A DNA stretch of 20,927 nucleotides from CAZPAH01 sp964584495 (GCA_964584495.1 CAZPAH010000043.1:1-20927), one strand, 5' to 3'; counted from the first letter of the stretch, positions 9,182 through 17,156 are shown. Notes: generated by a model not told the origin, from the sequence alone. Program-made: numbers and translations.

Positions 9182-9838
9182 ATGGCGATCAGGGAGCACA
9201 AGGAGATCCTTGAGTCGGGAGTCGATGAGTGGAACGACTGGCGGTACGTCAATCCCTCGACGAGGCCCGATCTCTCCGGATCGAATATCAGGATCAGGGA
9301 CCTCACCGGGGCGAATCTCAAGGGGGCGGATCTTCGAAGGGCGATCATGCCTGGAGCGGATCTCAGCGGGGCCGATCTCGAGGGTGCAGACCTCTCGGGA
9401 GCAGACCTGATGGAGGCGAATCTAGAGGAGGCGAACCTTTCGGGGGCCGACCTGAGGGAGGCCAACCTGATGGGGGCCAATCTCAAAAACGCCGATCTCG
9501 GTGACGCGAAACTCGAGAACGCGATTCTCTACAGGGCCGATCTCAAGAGTTCGAAGTGCGTGATCAACTGCATATGGCTGAACACCCTGATGAAGTTCGC
9601 CAGCGGGTTGATGACTATCGACGACGAGGAAGCGGGATTCGGATTCGATTCGGCCGAGAGGACCTTCCTCGAGAACAGCTTCGTCTCGACGAGCATGAGC
9701 AGGCTCGAGATCAGCCTGGCCGATCCGGTGTCGACGAGGGCGGTCTACGAGATACTCGGAGCGCTCAACAGGCTGTACAGCAAGGTTTCCAGGCACGACC
9801 TTCCCGGATCGATCATAAAGATCGGGGTGCCGGAATAG
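9182..9838 (+). CDS. Pentapeptide-repeat protein with a small unknown C-terminal domain
   Basis: Protein of 218 residues with no signal peptide, so probably cytoplasmic. The N-terminus (EILESGVDEWNDWR, about residues 8-21) is of a kind I recall ahead of pentapeptide repeats in proteins fused or linked to effector and conflict-system modules. Residues 30-122 form about 18 A(D/N)LXX repeats, which fold as a right-handed quadrilateral beta-helix. From about 123 a non-repeat domain follows, with a possible alpha/beta unit at 174-216 (LEISLADPVSTRAVYEIL, then ALNRLYSKV) that I cannot name. The ATG has GGAGAG about nine bases upstream. A 61-base gap separates it from the next plus-strand gene, so the two are probably one operon. 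No clear promoter is visible in 9041-9170. Pentapeptide proteins can mimic DNA (gyrase inhibitors) or act as scaffolds; nothing here decides which. Confidence 0.9.
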   Translation: MAIREHKEILESGVDEWNDWRYVNPSTRPDLSGSNIRIRDLTGANLKGADLRRAIMPGADLSGADLEGADLSGADLMEANLEEANLSGADLREANLMGANLKNADLGDAKLENAILYRADLKSSKCVINCIWLNTLMKFASGLMTIDDEEAGFGFDSAERTFLENSFVSTSMSRLEISLADPVSTRAVYEILGALNRLYSKVSRHDLPGSIIKIGVPE

Positions 9839-9899
9839 GCCGTGCCGGTAGCAGGCGGTGCGGGACCGGCGGCGAGGTGGATAGAGGGAGAAAAGGGAG

Positions 9900-10315
9900 A
9901 TGAACAGGATCTCGTTCAACGGATCGACCGAGGTGATCACCGATTTCGCCGAGAGGTTCCTCTCGAAAGAGGGGGGTCAGGCTAAGGTCCTCGAGGATAC
10001 GAGGGAGGAGTACGGGGAATCGTTGCGACAGATAGCGGGGGATGAGGATGTGGACCCGCTATTCCTGGAGATCGTCGTCGATTTCCTCCCCGGTCGCCGC
10101 CTTCCCGAGCAGGATCATGCGGCGGTGATNNNNNNNNNNAGATCGTCGTCGATTTCCTTTTGGAGTACGAGATGTCCGACAGGGAGGTCAGGGCCCTGAT
10201 CGAGAGCGAGACGGGCGAGCTGGCCGCGCTGGCCCGCGACGTGGGCGTTCTGAGAGGTTATCTTCTAGACGGTACGATAACGGGGGTCGAGATAATAGAC
10301 GAGATGCACTTCTAG
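9900..10315 (+). CDS. Small unknown protein interrupted by a scaffold gap
   Basis: The ATG at 9900 follows a purine-rich stretch ending in AAAAGGGAG. The frame is open to the N-run at 10130-10139; right of it a different frame (from about 10142) is open to TAG at 10313-10315 and ends GVEIIDEMHF. The 19-mer AGATCGTCGTCGATTTCCT occurs left (about 10070-10088) and immediately right of the Ns (10140-10158). Collapsing the two copies joins both halves in frame as one protein of about 114 residues (...FLEIVVDFL then LEYEMSDREV...). The 40-odd bases between the left copy and the Ns are therefore probably a false contig end. The protein is acidic, with no signal peptide or membrane segment, and matches no family I recognise. 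Its place behind the pentapeptide gene suggests a partner role. If the tail is real, the protein carries an insertion or is broken. Confidence 0.65.
10130..10139. other. Assembly gap (10 Ns)
   Basis: Ten Ns of probably nominal length. The same 19-base word ends the good sequence on the left and begins the contig on the right, so the contigs probably overlap rather than being separated. Confidence 0.95.
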
Positions 10316-10323
10316 GCGGGGAT

Positions 10324-10380
10324 GTGTCTCCCTGCGGGTCGTTTGTCACGATGGAGCCGTGTCTCCCGGCGGGGCCGTTT
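10324..10380. repeat. Imperfect direct repeat pair
   Basis: Two copies of about 21-22 bases, each beginning GTGTCTCCC and ending CGTTT, at 10324-10344 and 10359-10380. They lie between the stop of the small protein and the terminator hairpin. No function is evident. Confidence 0.5.
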
Positions 10381-10390
10381 ATATAAAAAT

Positions 10391-10427
10391 AAAAGGGAAA
10401 CGAAGGCTGAACTTCGCTTCCCTTTTT
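10391..10427. terminator. Bidirectional Rho-independent terminator
   Basis: A 15-position stem (10391-10405 with 10412-10426, one A.C mismatch) closes a six-base loop GCTGAA. A T-run continues on the plus strand, and the A-rich flank at 10383-10394 supplies a T-tract on the minus strand. It sits between converging genes and can end both the pentapeptide operon and the C39-like gene. Confidence 0.88.
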
Positions 10428-10517
10428 CCGTTTCCGCCCCTTTCGGCGGAAACTCCCCTATTGAGAGCCCGATCGTTATCACATGCTTGTTATCGGCTCC
10501 GGATGAAGCGCCGGGCG

Positions 10518-12782
10518 CTACCGGAGAAGAATCAGCTTGCCCGCCGAAACCTGTCCTTCCGCCAGGAATCTGCAGAAATACACTCCGCTCGCGAGGCGCT
10601 GCCCGTTATCCCCGACACCGTCCCACGGCACCCTGTGCACGCCGGCCTCGACCAGCTCCCCGTCGATGAGCAGCCTGACCCGGCGTCCCATGATATCGTA
10701 GACGGCCAACGTCACCCTCGCCTGCTTTCCAAGAGAGTACTCTATGATCGTCGAAGGGTTGAACGGATTGGGGTACGATCCCCTCAGCATCGTTTTGAAC
10801 GGGGGCAGGTCGGGATCCTCGCCTACCGCATACTCGGGTATCCCCGCCAGGCGCAGATCGCGGCATTCGATCCCCTGGTCATCGATCGTCTTTACCTCCA
10901 TCAGGTAGAGACCGCCGGGGAACCCCGTCGTATCCCACCAGAGGGTGTCGACGACCCCGTTGCCGTTGACGAGCCCGGCGCTGACGGTGATCCACCCCTC
11001 TCTCGATGCAGCTTTTGGAGCGAGCTTGCCGAGGACGCCCCCCGGAGCATCCTCCGGAGGGGATACCTTGATGTATCCCGCCACCCAGGCGTCCCCGCCG
11101 GCTCCGTCGAGATCGTATCCGGAGGTCGTCGGCTGGCCCTCGTCGTTCTCCCCCATCTCGTAATCGTTGTCTTCGGTCGATCCGCCGCCCCAGGGATCCA
11201 TGAAATCTAGGCTCCTATCGGTCACCGGCTCGGAATCCTGCTCATAATAGGTGCTCGTGTGCGAGCCGAGGGTCACGACGTGGCCTATCGTATCGCCCGT
11301 GGCCGTCGTGTCCTGGAGGAGAAGGAGAATGTCCTCTCCGTCCGATTCGAGCTCGCGGATCATCTCTCCTATATCGGTCTCGTCGGAAACGTCCTCGTGC
11401 GAGACCGTCCAGCCGGACTGACCGTGGCCCTCGAGGAAACCCTCTATCCCCGATACCATCTCGTCGGGGGTCGTACCGGCATCGTCCGTTCCCATCGCAT
11501 CCTGGAGCTCGCGGGCCATCTCCTCGCCGCTCTGATCCGGCTTGCCCTCATCCCCCCCGGGATTGTCCAGCTCGCCGTGGCCGTTGTCGGCGAAATACTT
11601 GAGGCATGATGCCGCCGCGGTCGGCGCGCAGGAAGTCGAATCGTAGTCGGTTCCGAGGCCGAGCTGGTCTATCTCGGTCAGATCCCTGTGATAGTCGGCC
11701 AGGATCGGAAAGACGAGTATCTCCCCGGTTCCGGGACCCATGAGCTCGTCGTTCAGGACAAAAGTTACATCGAAGAAAGAATCGATGTCGTAATGAACGA
11801 TAGAATCCCTGCGAATATCGAAGAACGAGGGGATCGGCGGAGTCGGGTCGACAAAGACGATCACGGTGTCATGAAGCCAGCCGTACGGAGGCACGAGGAG
11901 GGAAGCGCGGCATTCGGCGACCTGCCCCTCGAACGGCTCCGAGCCGGGATCGAAGTGGACCCTGAACCCGTCGCCGATGCCGAGCGGCTCGGTAGTGCGG
12001 TATCCGGGGCCGCCGGGGGTGTCATCGAAATCTATCGGAATGAAGGGCCCGATATCGCCCAGGGGCCTGTAGCTGAACTCGGCCGCGACCGCCTCGTACC
12101 TCCCCGACAGGGAGGCGGACATCTCTATAAAGCCGGCCTCGTTCACCACCGCCACATCGGACATGTAGGCCGTGGGTATCTGAAGATGGACCTCGGGAGG
12201 GTAGTAGGGACGGATCTCCTCTTCCCAGGAAATGATCGCTCCGGCTTCCAGCCCGTCGCGGCCGTAAAGTATCACCGGCGGCATCTCGGGAGGGTATTCG
12301 TAATGCTCGAAGTATGGAGGCCATTGGTCGATCACCGATGTCAGCCTCAGAGGAGCGTAATTGATGAGTGTGTCGCCGGGCAGCTGGGGGAACTCGAACT
12401 CCATGAACACATCGAAGAAGCTTTCCGCCGGAAAGTCTATCCCCGGCTCTATCGACCTGTTCGATCCGGGGGAGACGACTTCGCCGTTTCGCCTGATCGA
12501 TATTCCCGACGGTCCGCTCAGGTCCATGGCTATTATCTCGGTATCGATCACGATGTGGCCTTCACCGTCGGGATAGGGATCGCCGAATTCGATATCTCCT
12601 CCGCCGATCGACCAGATAGAGTCTGGCGGTCCGAAACCGTACAGCTCGATAAAGGATTTTACGTGTATTGTAACCTTCTTTTCGTTGGGGAATGCCGCCG
12701 CAGGGGACAGGGCGCCGGCGATTAAGGCGATTACGAGAAATGACGCGATCAAAATCGGGGGAACGCGTTTACATAGGGCCAT
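10518..12782 (-). CDS. Secreted protein with papain/C39-like domain and FlgD-Ig-like C-terminal domain
   Basis: Protein of 754 residues. Residues 1-30 are a signal peptide ending in PAAA. Residues 40-370 are beta-rich and unrecognised. At about 375-572 a papain-like fold, closest in feel to C39-like peptidases, carries a plausible triad: Cys385 in TSCAPTAAASCLKYF, His501 in TIGHVVTLGSH and Asp529 in DFMDPWGG. In this fold the active Cys opens a helix, as here, and the His and Asp follow in this order. Residues 664-754 are a FlgD-Ig/T9SS-type tail (SYPNPFNPST, VYDIMGRRV, ASGVYFCRF, GKLILLR). The start at 12782 has GAGGAGG eight bases upstream, and a promoter lies at 12939-12967 just past the upstream gene's terminator, so it can be its own unit. 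Whether it cleaves peptides is inferred from the triad; the triad residues are seen. Confidence 0.87.
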   Translation of the reverse strand: MALCKRVPPILIASFLVIALIAGALSPAAAFPNEKKVTIHVKSFIELYGFGPPDSIWSIGGGDIEFGDPYPDGEGHIVIDTEIIAMDLSGPSGISIRRNGEVVSPGSNRSIEPGIDFPAESFFDVFMEFEFPQLPGDTLINYAPLRLTSVIDQWPPYFEHYEYPPEMPPVILYGRDGLEAGAIISWEEEIRPYYPPEVHLQIPTAYMSDVAVVNEAGFIEMSASLSGRYEAVAAEFSYRPLGDIGPFIPIDFDDTPGGPGYRTTEPLGIGDGFRVHFDPGSEPFEGQVAECRASLLVPPYGWLHDTVIVFVDPTPPIPSFFDIRRDSIVHYDIDSFFDVTFVLNDELMGPGTGEILVFPILADYHRDLTEIDQLGLGTDYDSTSCAPTAAASCLKYFADNGHGELDNPGGDEGKPDQSGEEMARELQDAMGTDDAGTTPDEMVSGIEGFLEGHGQSGWTVSHEDVSDETDIGEMIRELESDGEDILLLLQDTTATGDTIGHVVTLGSHTSTYYEQDSEPVTDRSLDFMDPWGGGSTEDNDYEMGENDEGQPTTSGYDLDGAGGDAWVAGYIKVSPPEDAPGGVLGKLAPKAASREGWITVSAGLVNGNGVVDTLWWDTTGFPGGLYLMEVKTIDDQGIECRDLRLAGIPEYAVGEDPDLPPFKTMLRGSYPNPFNPSTIIEYSLGKQARVTLAVYDIMGRRVRLLIDGELVEAGVHRVPWDGVGDNGQRLASGVYFCRFLAEGQVSAGKLILLR

Positions 12783-12938
12783 TTGAGGACCTCCTCGTTT
12801 AGGCGGGGCCGTCCGGTAGTTTACGGATAAGTCACGCGCTGAACACGCGGGATTTGTCTAAGGTGCGGCGCAGGGGATGTCATCCTCTTACCCGGCAAGC
12901 GGTTGAACCGGCGAACAGGCGCGAATCTGACGCGAAAG

Positions 12939-12967
12939 ATTTTATCACAAGCGGGCACCGGGATCAA
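12939..12967 (-). promoter_or_regulatory. Promoter of the C39-like gene
   Basis: On the minus strand TTGATC (12962-12967), a 17-base spacer ending in TGA (extended -10) and TAAAAT (12939-12944). The leader to the start at 12782 would be about 150 bases. The -35 box abuts the T-tract of the preceding terminator. Confidence 0.55.
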
Positions 12968-12992
12968 GAAAAAATAGGGGTATATACCTATT
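12967..12992 (-). terminator. Terminator of the NHL lipoprotein gene
   Basis: On the minus strand AATAGG (12987-12992) and CCTATT (12973-12978) form a stem around eight bases, followed by a T-tract. It lies about 30 bases after the NHL gene stop. The stem is AT-rich and modest, but its position fits. The loop overlaps the perfect palindrome GGTATATACC. Confidence 0.6.
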
Positions 12993-13019
12993 AAAACGCC
13001 GGTGGAGGCGCCCCGGACC

Positions 13020-15065
13020 TCAGGGCTTCGGCGCGAATTTCTGAACCCTGTGGTTCCCCGTGTCGGTCACGAAGAGCAGCCCGGCGGATGATGCCCCGAT
13101 GCCTGCCGGGTGAATGAATCCTCCGTCGCCCGATCCCTCGTACCCGATCGATCCGAGGAAGGTGCCGTCGAGGTCGAACCGCTGCACGCGGTGGTTGCCG
13201 AAATCGACCGCGAAGATATCGCTGTCTGGACCTGCCGCCAGGGCGATCGGAACATCGAACATCCCATCCCCGCTGCCCTTCGATCCCCACCCGGAGATAA
13301 ACACTCCCGCGGGGGTGAACTTCTGGATCCTGTCGTTGAAGTACTCCGAGATATAGACCGTGCCGGTCGCGTCGATCGCTATTCCGACAGGACCGTTTAT
13401 CTCTCCGGCTCCATTTCCCTCCACTCCCCATGAATCGATGAAGAGACCGTCATGGGAGAATCTCTGCACGGTGTTGTTGAAGCTGTCGACCACGTAAACG
13501 GTCCCGTCGGGGGCGACCGATATACCCTCTGGGGAGATGAATAGGCTGTCGCCGGTTCCCTCGCTTCCCCACGCTGTGATGATGGCGCCGTCCGGGCCGA
13601 ATTTCTGAACGCGGTGATTGTCCCTGTCGGCGACATATATATCCCCCGAGGCGTCGATCGCAATTCCGCACGGGTAATTGAACCTCCCCAAGGAGGCGCC
13701 TGAAGATCCCCACCAGTAGACCAGGCTGCTGTCCGGCCCGAACCTGCCGATGCGGTTGTTCTCGCTGTCGGAGACATAGATATCCCCGCCCGGAGCGCTC
13801 GCGATACCCCTCGGGTAACCGAACTGGTAGTCGCCGGTTCCCTTGCTTCCCCATGCAAGCACGAATATATAACTGTCGGTCGAGTAGGGCCCCGAGTCGA
13901 CGATGCCTCCGTCGAATAGGAGGGCGGGCTCATAACGGGGCAGCTTGCGATCGAGGATCGAGGGATCGAAGGAACGGCTAACATATGTTCCGCTCGTCAG
14001 CTCCCACGACCAGAACGGAGGCGATTCGGTATCGGCCGAGAATCCGAGCAATTGCCCCAGCTCCATTCCAGCTCCAGACGAGGAGTAGAATGAAATATCG
14101 ACGGCCGGCTTCACTACGAGCCCTATCTCCGCGTCTGCAAAATCATCGCACTCGAAGGGAAGATAATGGAAATCGGTATCGAAATCGCCCCNNNNNNNNN
14201 NGCCGTCGGAGTAGGCCATGGCTATATCGTATACCGTCACGTTGGTCGTCCCGGTCGTGCAACCGCCGGCCGACGCACCCCTGATCGTAAATGCGGCCGA
14301 GAAGGTGAGGGTCACCTTCTCGACAACGGGAATAGGCCCTATCCTCATCAACGATGTCTTTTCTATAGAAGCAAGGGGTATCTCATTCTCGATATCGATA
14401 TCGCCCGAGAAGGAGGCCGAGATGTCGCAGCTGAATGTCAGCGTTCCCTTCGCGGCCGCGTAGAGCTCCCGCACCGCGGGGCCGCTTATCGTGATTCCCG
14501 TTTCTATCGTCGGCTCGAACTCCACGTAGCCGCTCGTGATCGTGACCTCTCCCGGCGTTTCGCCCGGTGGGGATGAATAGAGGGAAAGCCCCGCGAGCAC
14601 CAGGCGGCCCTCCGATGAAAAATCGATTGGAGGCGATTCCGTAGGCGGGATGGAGATTTTTACCCCCGGCGAATTGAGCCCTATCTGAAATTCATTTTTC
14701 GCGCGGCCCGACCGCACAAGGTCGGTCAGGCAGGCGGGGGAGGTTTCCAGGTAGAGGAGGAGCCCTTTCCTCTCCAGGGAAAGAACATGGCGCATATATC
14801 CGCCCTCCTCGCTCCCCACTATGATATCGCGCTTCGAGATCGGGAATTCACCCGTCCTATCATATATGACGTACAGGGAACCGTCCCTTCCATGAAGGGA
14901 GACGCTCTGGTTGCCCGGTATCACTACGGCATTCCGGTTGATGACAACCGGAACCATTCCCATGCTAGGCCCCGAGGGTGAATCCTCCGAGCAGGAGCAG
15001 AAGAAGCAGCAGAGAAAGCAGGATAAAATCAATATCGGAGCTAAGGCCGTGACGGAAGGTCTCAT
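13020..15065 (-). CDS. Lipoprotein with six NHL repeats (beta-propeller)
   Basis: Lipoprotein of 681 residues. The signal sequence MRPSVTALAPILI leads to FFCSCSED, with Cys25 as likely lipid site. Residues 30-395 are a beta-rich region I cannot name. Residues about 398-681 hold six NHL repeats of about 47 residues, each with a pattern like GIAID-DG-IYVAD-DNHRVQKF followed by GWGSKGSGDG; this is the usual six-bladed propeller. Such domains bind proteins or glycans or act as hydrolase scaffolds; no catalytic residues are evident. I chose the ATG at 15065 rather than one 66 bases upstream because it overlaps the stop of lipoprotein C (ATGA), has GGAGTGGGG upstream and gives a clean signal peptide. 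Coupling to lipoprotein C is therefore likely. Ten Ns at 14192-14201 interrupt it near residue 290; the frame happens to continue, but the true sequence and length there are unknown. Confidence 0.88.
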   Translation of the reverse strand: MRPSVTALAPILILSCFLCCFFCSCSEDSPSGPSMGMVPVVINRNAVVIPGNQSVSLHGRDGSLYVIYDRTGEFPISKRDIIVGSEEGGYMRHVLSLERKGLLLYLETSPACLTDLVRSGRAKNEFQIGLNSPGVKISIPPTESPPIDFSSEGRLVLAGLSLYSSPPGETPGEVTITSGYVEFEPTIETGITISGPAVRELYAAAKGTLTFSCDISASFSGDIDIENEIPLASIEKTSLMRIGPIPVVEKVTLTFSAAFTIRGASAGGCTTGTTNVTVYDIAMAYSDGXXXXGDFDTDFHYLPFECDDFADAEIGLVVKPAVDISFYSSSGAGMELGQLLGFSADTESPPFWSWELTSGTYVSRSFDPSILDRKLPRYEPALLFDGGIVDSGPYSTDSYIFVLAWGSKGTGDYQFGYPRGIASAPGGDIYVSDSENNRIGRFGPDSSLVYWWGSSGASLGRFNYPCGIAIDASGDIYVADRDNHRVQKFGPDGAIITAWGSEGTGDSLFISPEGISVAPDGTVYVVDSFNNTVQRFSHDGLFIDSWGVEGNGAGEINGPVGIAIDATGTVYISEYFNDRIQKFTPAGVFISGWGSKGSGDGMFDVPIALAAGPDSDIFAVDFGNHRVQRFDLDGTFLGSIGYEGSGDGGFIHPAGIGASSAGLLFVTDTGNHRVQKFAPKP
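14192..14201. other. Assembly gap (10 Ns) inside the NHL lipoprotein gene
   Basis: Ten Ns of probably nominal length. Both flanks read as the same protein in one frame (...AMAYSDG, then GDFDTDFHY). Unlike the first gap, I see no duplicated word on the two sides. Confidence 0.95.
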
Positions 15066-16924
15066 TTTATCCCCCACTCCTCGAAGACGACATCCGCTAT
15101 GCTGTCGGCCGACTGGTGCCTGAAGAACCATAGGGGGAATCCGAAATGGACGCTGGGGGCGGCGACTCCTCCGCCCGATGTGCCTTGGGGGACCACATCC
15201 TCGTAATTCGTTATCCAGACCGAAACGGCGGCGCCGTTCAGAACCGAGTATTCACTGGCGGCGACCATCCTGTATATCGGGTGGAAGCAGAGGCCCGAGG
15301 AGGCCGCCATCCTGTTCATCCAGTAGGAGGGATCGTAGGCCTCCACGTATGTGAACCCGCCGGGGCTGCACGTCGAATCGGTGCAGAAGTACCGGCCTGG
15401 CGCGGTGACCTCGTCCCAGAGATCGAGTCGGGGAGGAAGTCCCGGGTGGGACGCAGTGACGGGATCGGAATCGTCCCTCAGGGCGGATATCATCACGTCG
15501 TAGTGATCGAGCTTCCGATGGGGCATATAGTCGTCGTTCCTCAGCACACCGCTGACCTTGTCGATCATCGATATGCAGTAATCCCTGTAAGGCATCGATT
15601 CGACCCCGCTTCGGTCGCCCGAGCAGGTCGGGTCGTTCCCCGTGATCTCGCATTCGAGGCTCATCGGGAACTCCTGCGCCGAGGGGGAGAGCGTCGCGGC
15701 GAGACCGCCCCCGTAGTCGGAGCGCCCCAGGGTCCATATATGCCCTCCGGCCCGCAGGTAAAGCGATATGATATTCACCGTTTTATCGGTCGATCCGTCT
15801 CTCAGAGCGCTTTCCGGAACGAAGTGCACGATCGATTTCCACTTGCAGTAGTTGCCGTCGGCGAAGGTCCAGATGACGTTCCTATAGTTCGACAGGTCCG
15901 ATATCGAGGGGGGGTAATAGTGCTGGGAGCAGTCGAATATGTCGGTTCCGGGATCGAATCCCGATGCCCTCGAGCAGATATTCGTCCAGAAGTTGTCGTA
16001 GGCGCTCTCGGTCGGATAGGAGTAGTCGGGGATCGGGTAATCGGTCGAATAGAAATCGTCGACCCACAGAAGATTCCTGCCGAGCGGCCACGGAACGATC
16101 TCTATCACGATCCTTCCACGGACCAGCAGTCCACCCAGATCCACCGCTTCGATATAGAGGGTATGTGTTCCCGAATAGAAAGATGTCACCGGGCACGACC
16201 TGTTGCCGGGAACGAAGGGGGCGTCCCATGCGTCGGGATCGACGATATCCCAACCGAACCTGTAGCCGGCGATCTCGCCCCCGTAGGAGCTCGCGTCGGC
16301 GCGCCAGCGGAACTCGAGCTTCGCCCCCGGGGGGACCTTCCTTGTTTCGGGGTTCAGGTTGGTCCCTACGAAGGAGAAATATGCCAGGGCCGGTTCGATG
16401 ATTCTCAGGAAGGGGCCGGAGGTATAGATGATCTTGAAGAACCGAACGTTGGTCTGCCTGCTGAATGTCTCGGTCAGGTTGAAATCGGCGTCACGCGCCT
16501 GGACCGCGAAATAGTAGTAGAGGTTGTAGGCTGGTTCCTCGTCGTCGCCGATTATCGTCGAGACGCCGGAGTCTCCGGGCGCCGAGACAGGCCGCCATTC
16601 CGACCAGAGCGTGTCGTAGCGGGAAGGATTCTCTGTCAGGTCGGCGGCTAGGTCGAAGGTGGGATCGTACTTGCCGGTCGAATCGACGGAGGGCGTGAAG
16701 AAGTAGCGAGTGTAGCGGGCCCTGTTGATACCCGACGAGGACCATGCGAACCGCACGACGCCCGAGTAGTCGGGGATTCCGGAGACCGGTTTTGGTAGGT
16801 ATATGGTGACGTACGGTTCGGCGACAGGGATGGCGGCCCCCGGGATAATCCCCGGTTCGTATTCGCAGCCCAAAGAGGCGGCAAGGGCCGCTGCCCCGCA
16901 TATAGAGAGAAGATACCTGCGCAT
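15062..16924 (-). CDS. Surface lipoprotein C: shorter, divergent paralog of A and B
   Basis: Lipoprotein of 620 residues. MRRYLLSICGAAALAASLGC gives a short signal peptide with Cys20 as lipid site. It shares with A and B the APGDSG...IIGDDE and FAVQARD segments (about 115-145), the GTHTLYIEAVDLGG strand region (252-265), the GATase/ThuA-like part from about 285 (LLWVDDFYSTDY, YRNVIWTF, GGHIWTLGRS) and the tail APSVHFGFPLWFF...EWGIK. It lacks the WFGDDxDG form of the first Ig module. The Cys of WTCGES in A and B is Leu here (WTLGRS), so that Cys is not a conserved nucleophile. I chose the ATG at 16924, not one 36 bases upstream, because AAGGTGG lies eight bases before it and the signal peptide then starts with MRR. 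Its stop overlaps the start of the NHL lipoprotein by four bases. Function is unknown. Confidence 0.88.
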   Translation of the reverse strand: MRRYLLSICGAAALAASLGCEYEPGIIPGAAIPVAEPYVTIYLPKPVSGIPDYSGVVRFAWSSSGINRARYTRYFFTPSVDSTGKYDPTFDLAADLTENPSRYDTLWSEWRPVSAPGDSGVSTIIGDDEEPAYNLYYYFAVQARDADFNLTETFSRQTNVRFFKIIYTSGPFLRIIEPALAYFSFVGTNLNPETRKVPPGAKLEFRWRADASSYGGEIAGYRFGWDIVDPDAWDAPFVPGNRSCPVTSFYSGTHTLYIEAVDLGGLLVRGRIVIEIVPWPLGRNLLWVDDFYSTDYPIPDYSYPTESAYDNFWTNICSRASGFDPGTDIFDCSQHYYPPSISDLSNYRNVIWTFADGNYCKWKSIVHFVPESALRDGSTDKTVNIISLYLRAGGHIWTLGRSDYGGGLAATLSPSAQEFPMSLECEITGNDPTCSGDRSGVESMPYRDYCISMIDKVSGVLRNDDYMPHRKLDHYDVMISALRDDSDPVTASHPGLPPRLDLWDEVTAPGRYFCTDSTCSPGGFTYVEAYDPSYWMNRMAASSGLCFHPIYRMVAASEYSVLNGAAVSVWITNYEDVVPQGTSGGGVAAPSVHFGFPLWFFRHQSADSIADVVFEEWGIK

Positions 16925-16951
16925 AACCGATCCCACCTTCAGAGAGCAGCA

Positions 16952-16980
16952 AGTATACAATACGGCCGGGTATTTTTCCA
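16952..16980 (-). promoter_or_regulatory. Possible promoter of the lipoprotein C / NHL operon
   Basis: On the minus strand TATACT (16952-16957) lies 17 bases from a weak -35 TGGAAA (16975-16980). It is about 28 bases before the start at 16924, a short but workable leader. Confidence 0.4.
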
Positions 16981-17060
16981 GACGATTGATCCGGGGATGG
17001 AGCCTAGGGACGGATCAAGCGGGTCGCCAATAAGCTTAAGACTCCTGTATTCGTCCGGTC

Positions 17061-17151
17061 GCGGATGTTCACCCGGGTCGCTTATGTTCATACAGTTGCG
17101 GATGTCCACACAGTCGACGATCTCCACCCGGCAGCGGATGGTCAACCCGGG
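17061..17151. repeat. Five degenerate 18-19-bp tandem repeats in a divergent promoter region
   Basis: Units start at about 17061, 17080, 17098, 17116 and 17134, with rough consensus GCGGATGTYCACMCRGTC. They lie between the lipoprotein C promoter and the promoter of the vWA mosaic gene, ending just before its -35 box. Spacing near 18 bases is close to 1.7 helical turns, so successive units do not face the same side of the helix. This could be a binding-site array or a decayed minisatellite. No open reading frame with a start covers it. Confidence 0.65.
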
Positions 17152-17156
17152 CACAA

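Noticed and set aside
10085..10129. The reverse complement of the bases left of the first N-run reads MILLGKAATG, like a Walker A motif
   Set aside because: The stretch is only about 45 bases, probably a contig-end artefact, and the frame continues GEEIDDD rather than GK(S/T). It is not evidence for an ATPase.
13020..13900. Regular repeats of about 141 bp suggesting a CRISPR or satellite
   Set aside because: The repeats match NHL blades in a single open frame and vary at synonymous positions; there are no spacers or identical repeats.
15146..16651. A 501-codon open frame on the plus strand
   Set aside because: It lies antisense to lipoprotein C, has a shadow-like low-complexity composition and no ribosome binding site or recognisable domain. 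Long antisense frames are expected opposite this codon usage; those at 11688-12725 and 3846-4817 are rejected for the same reason.
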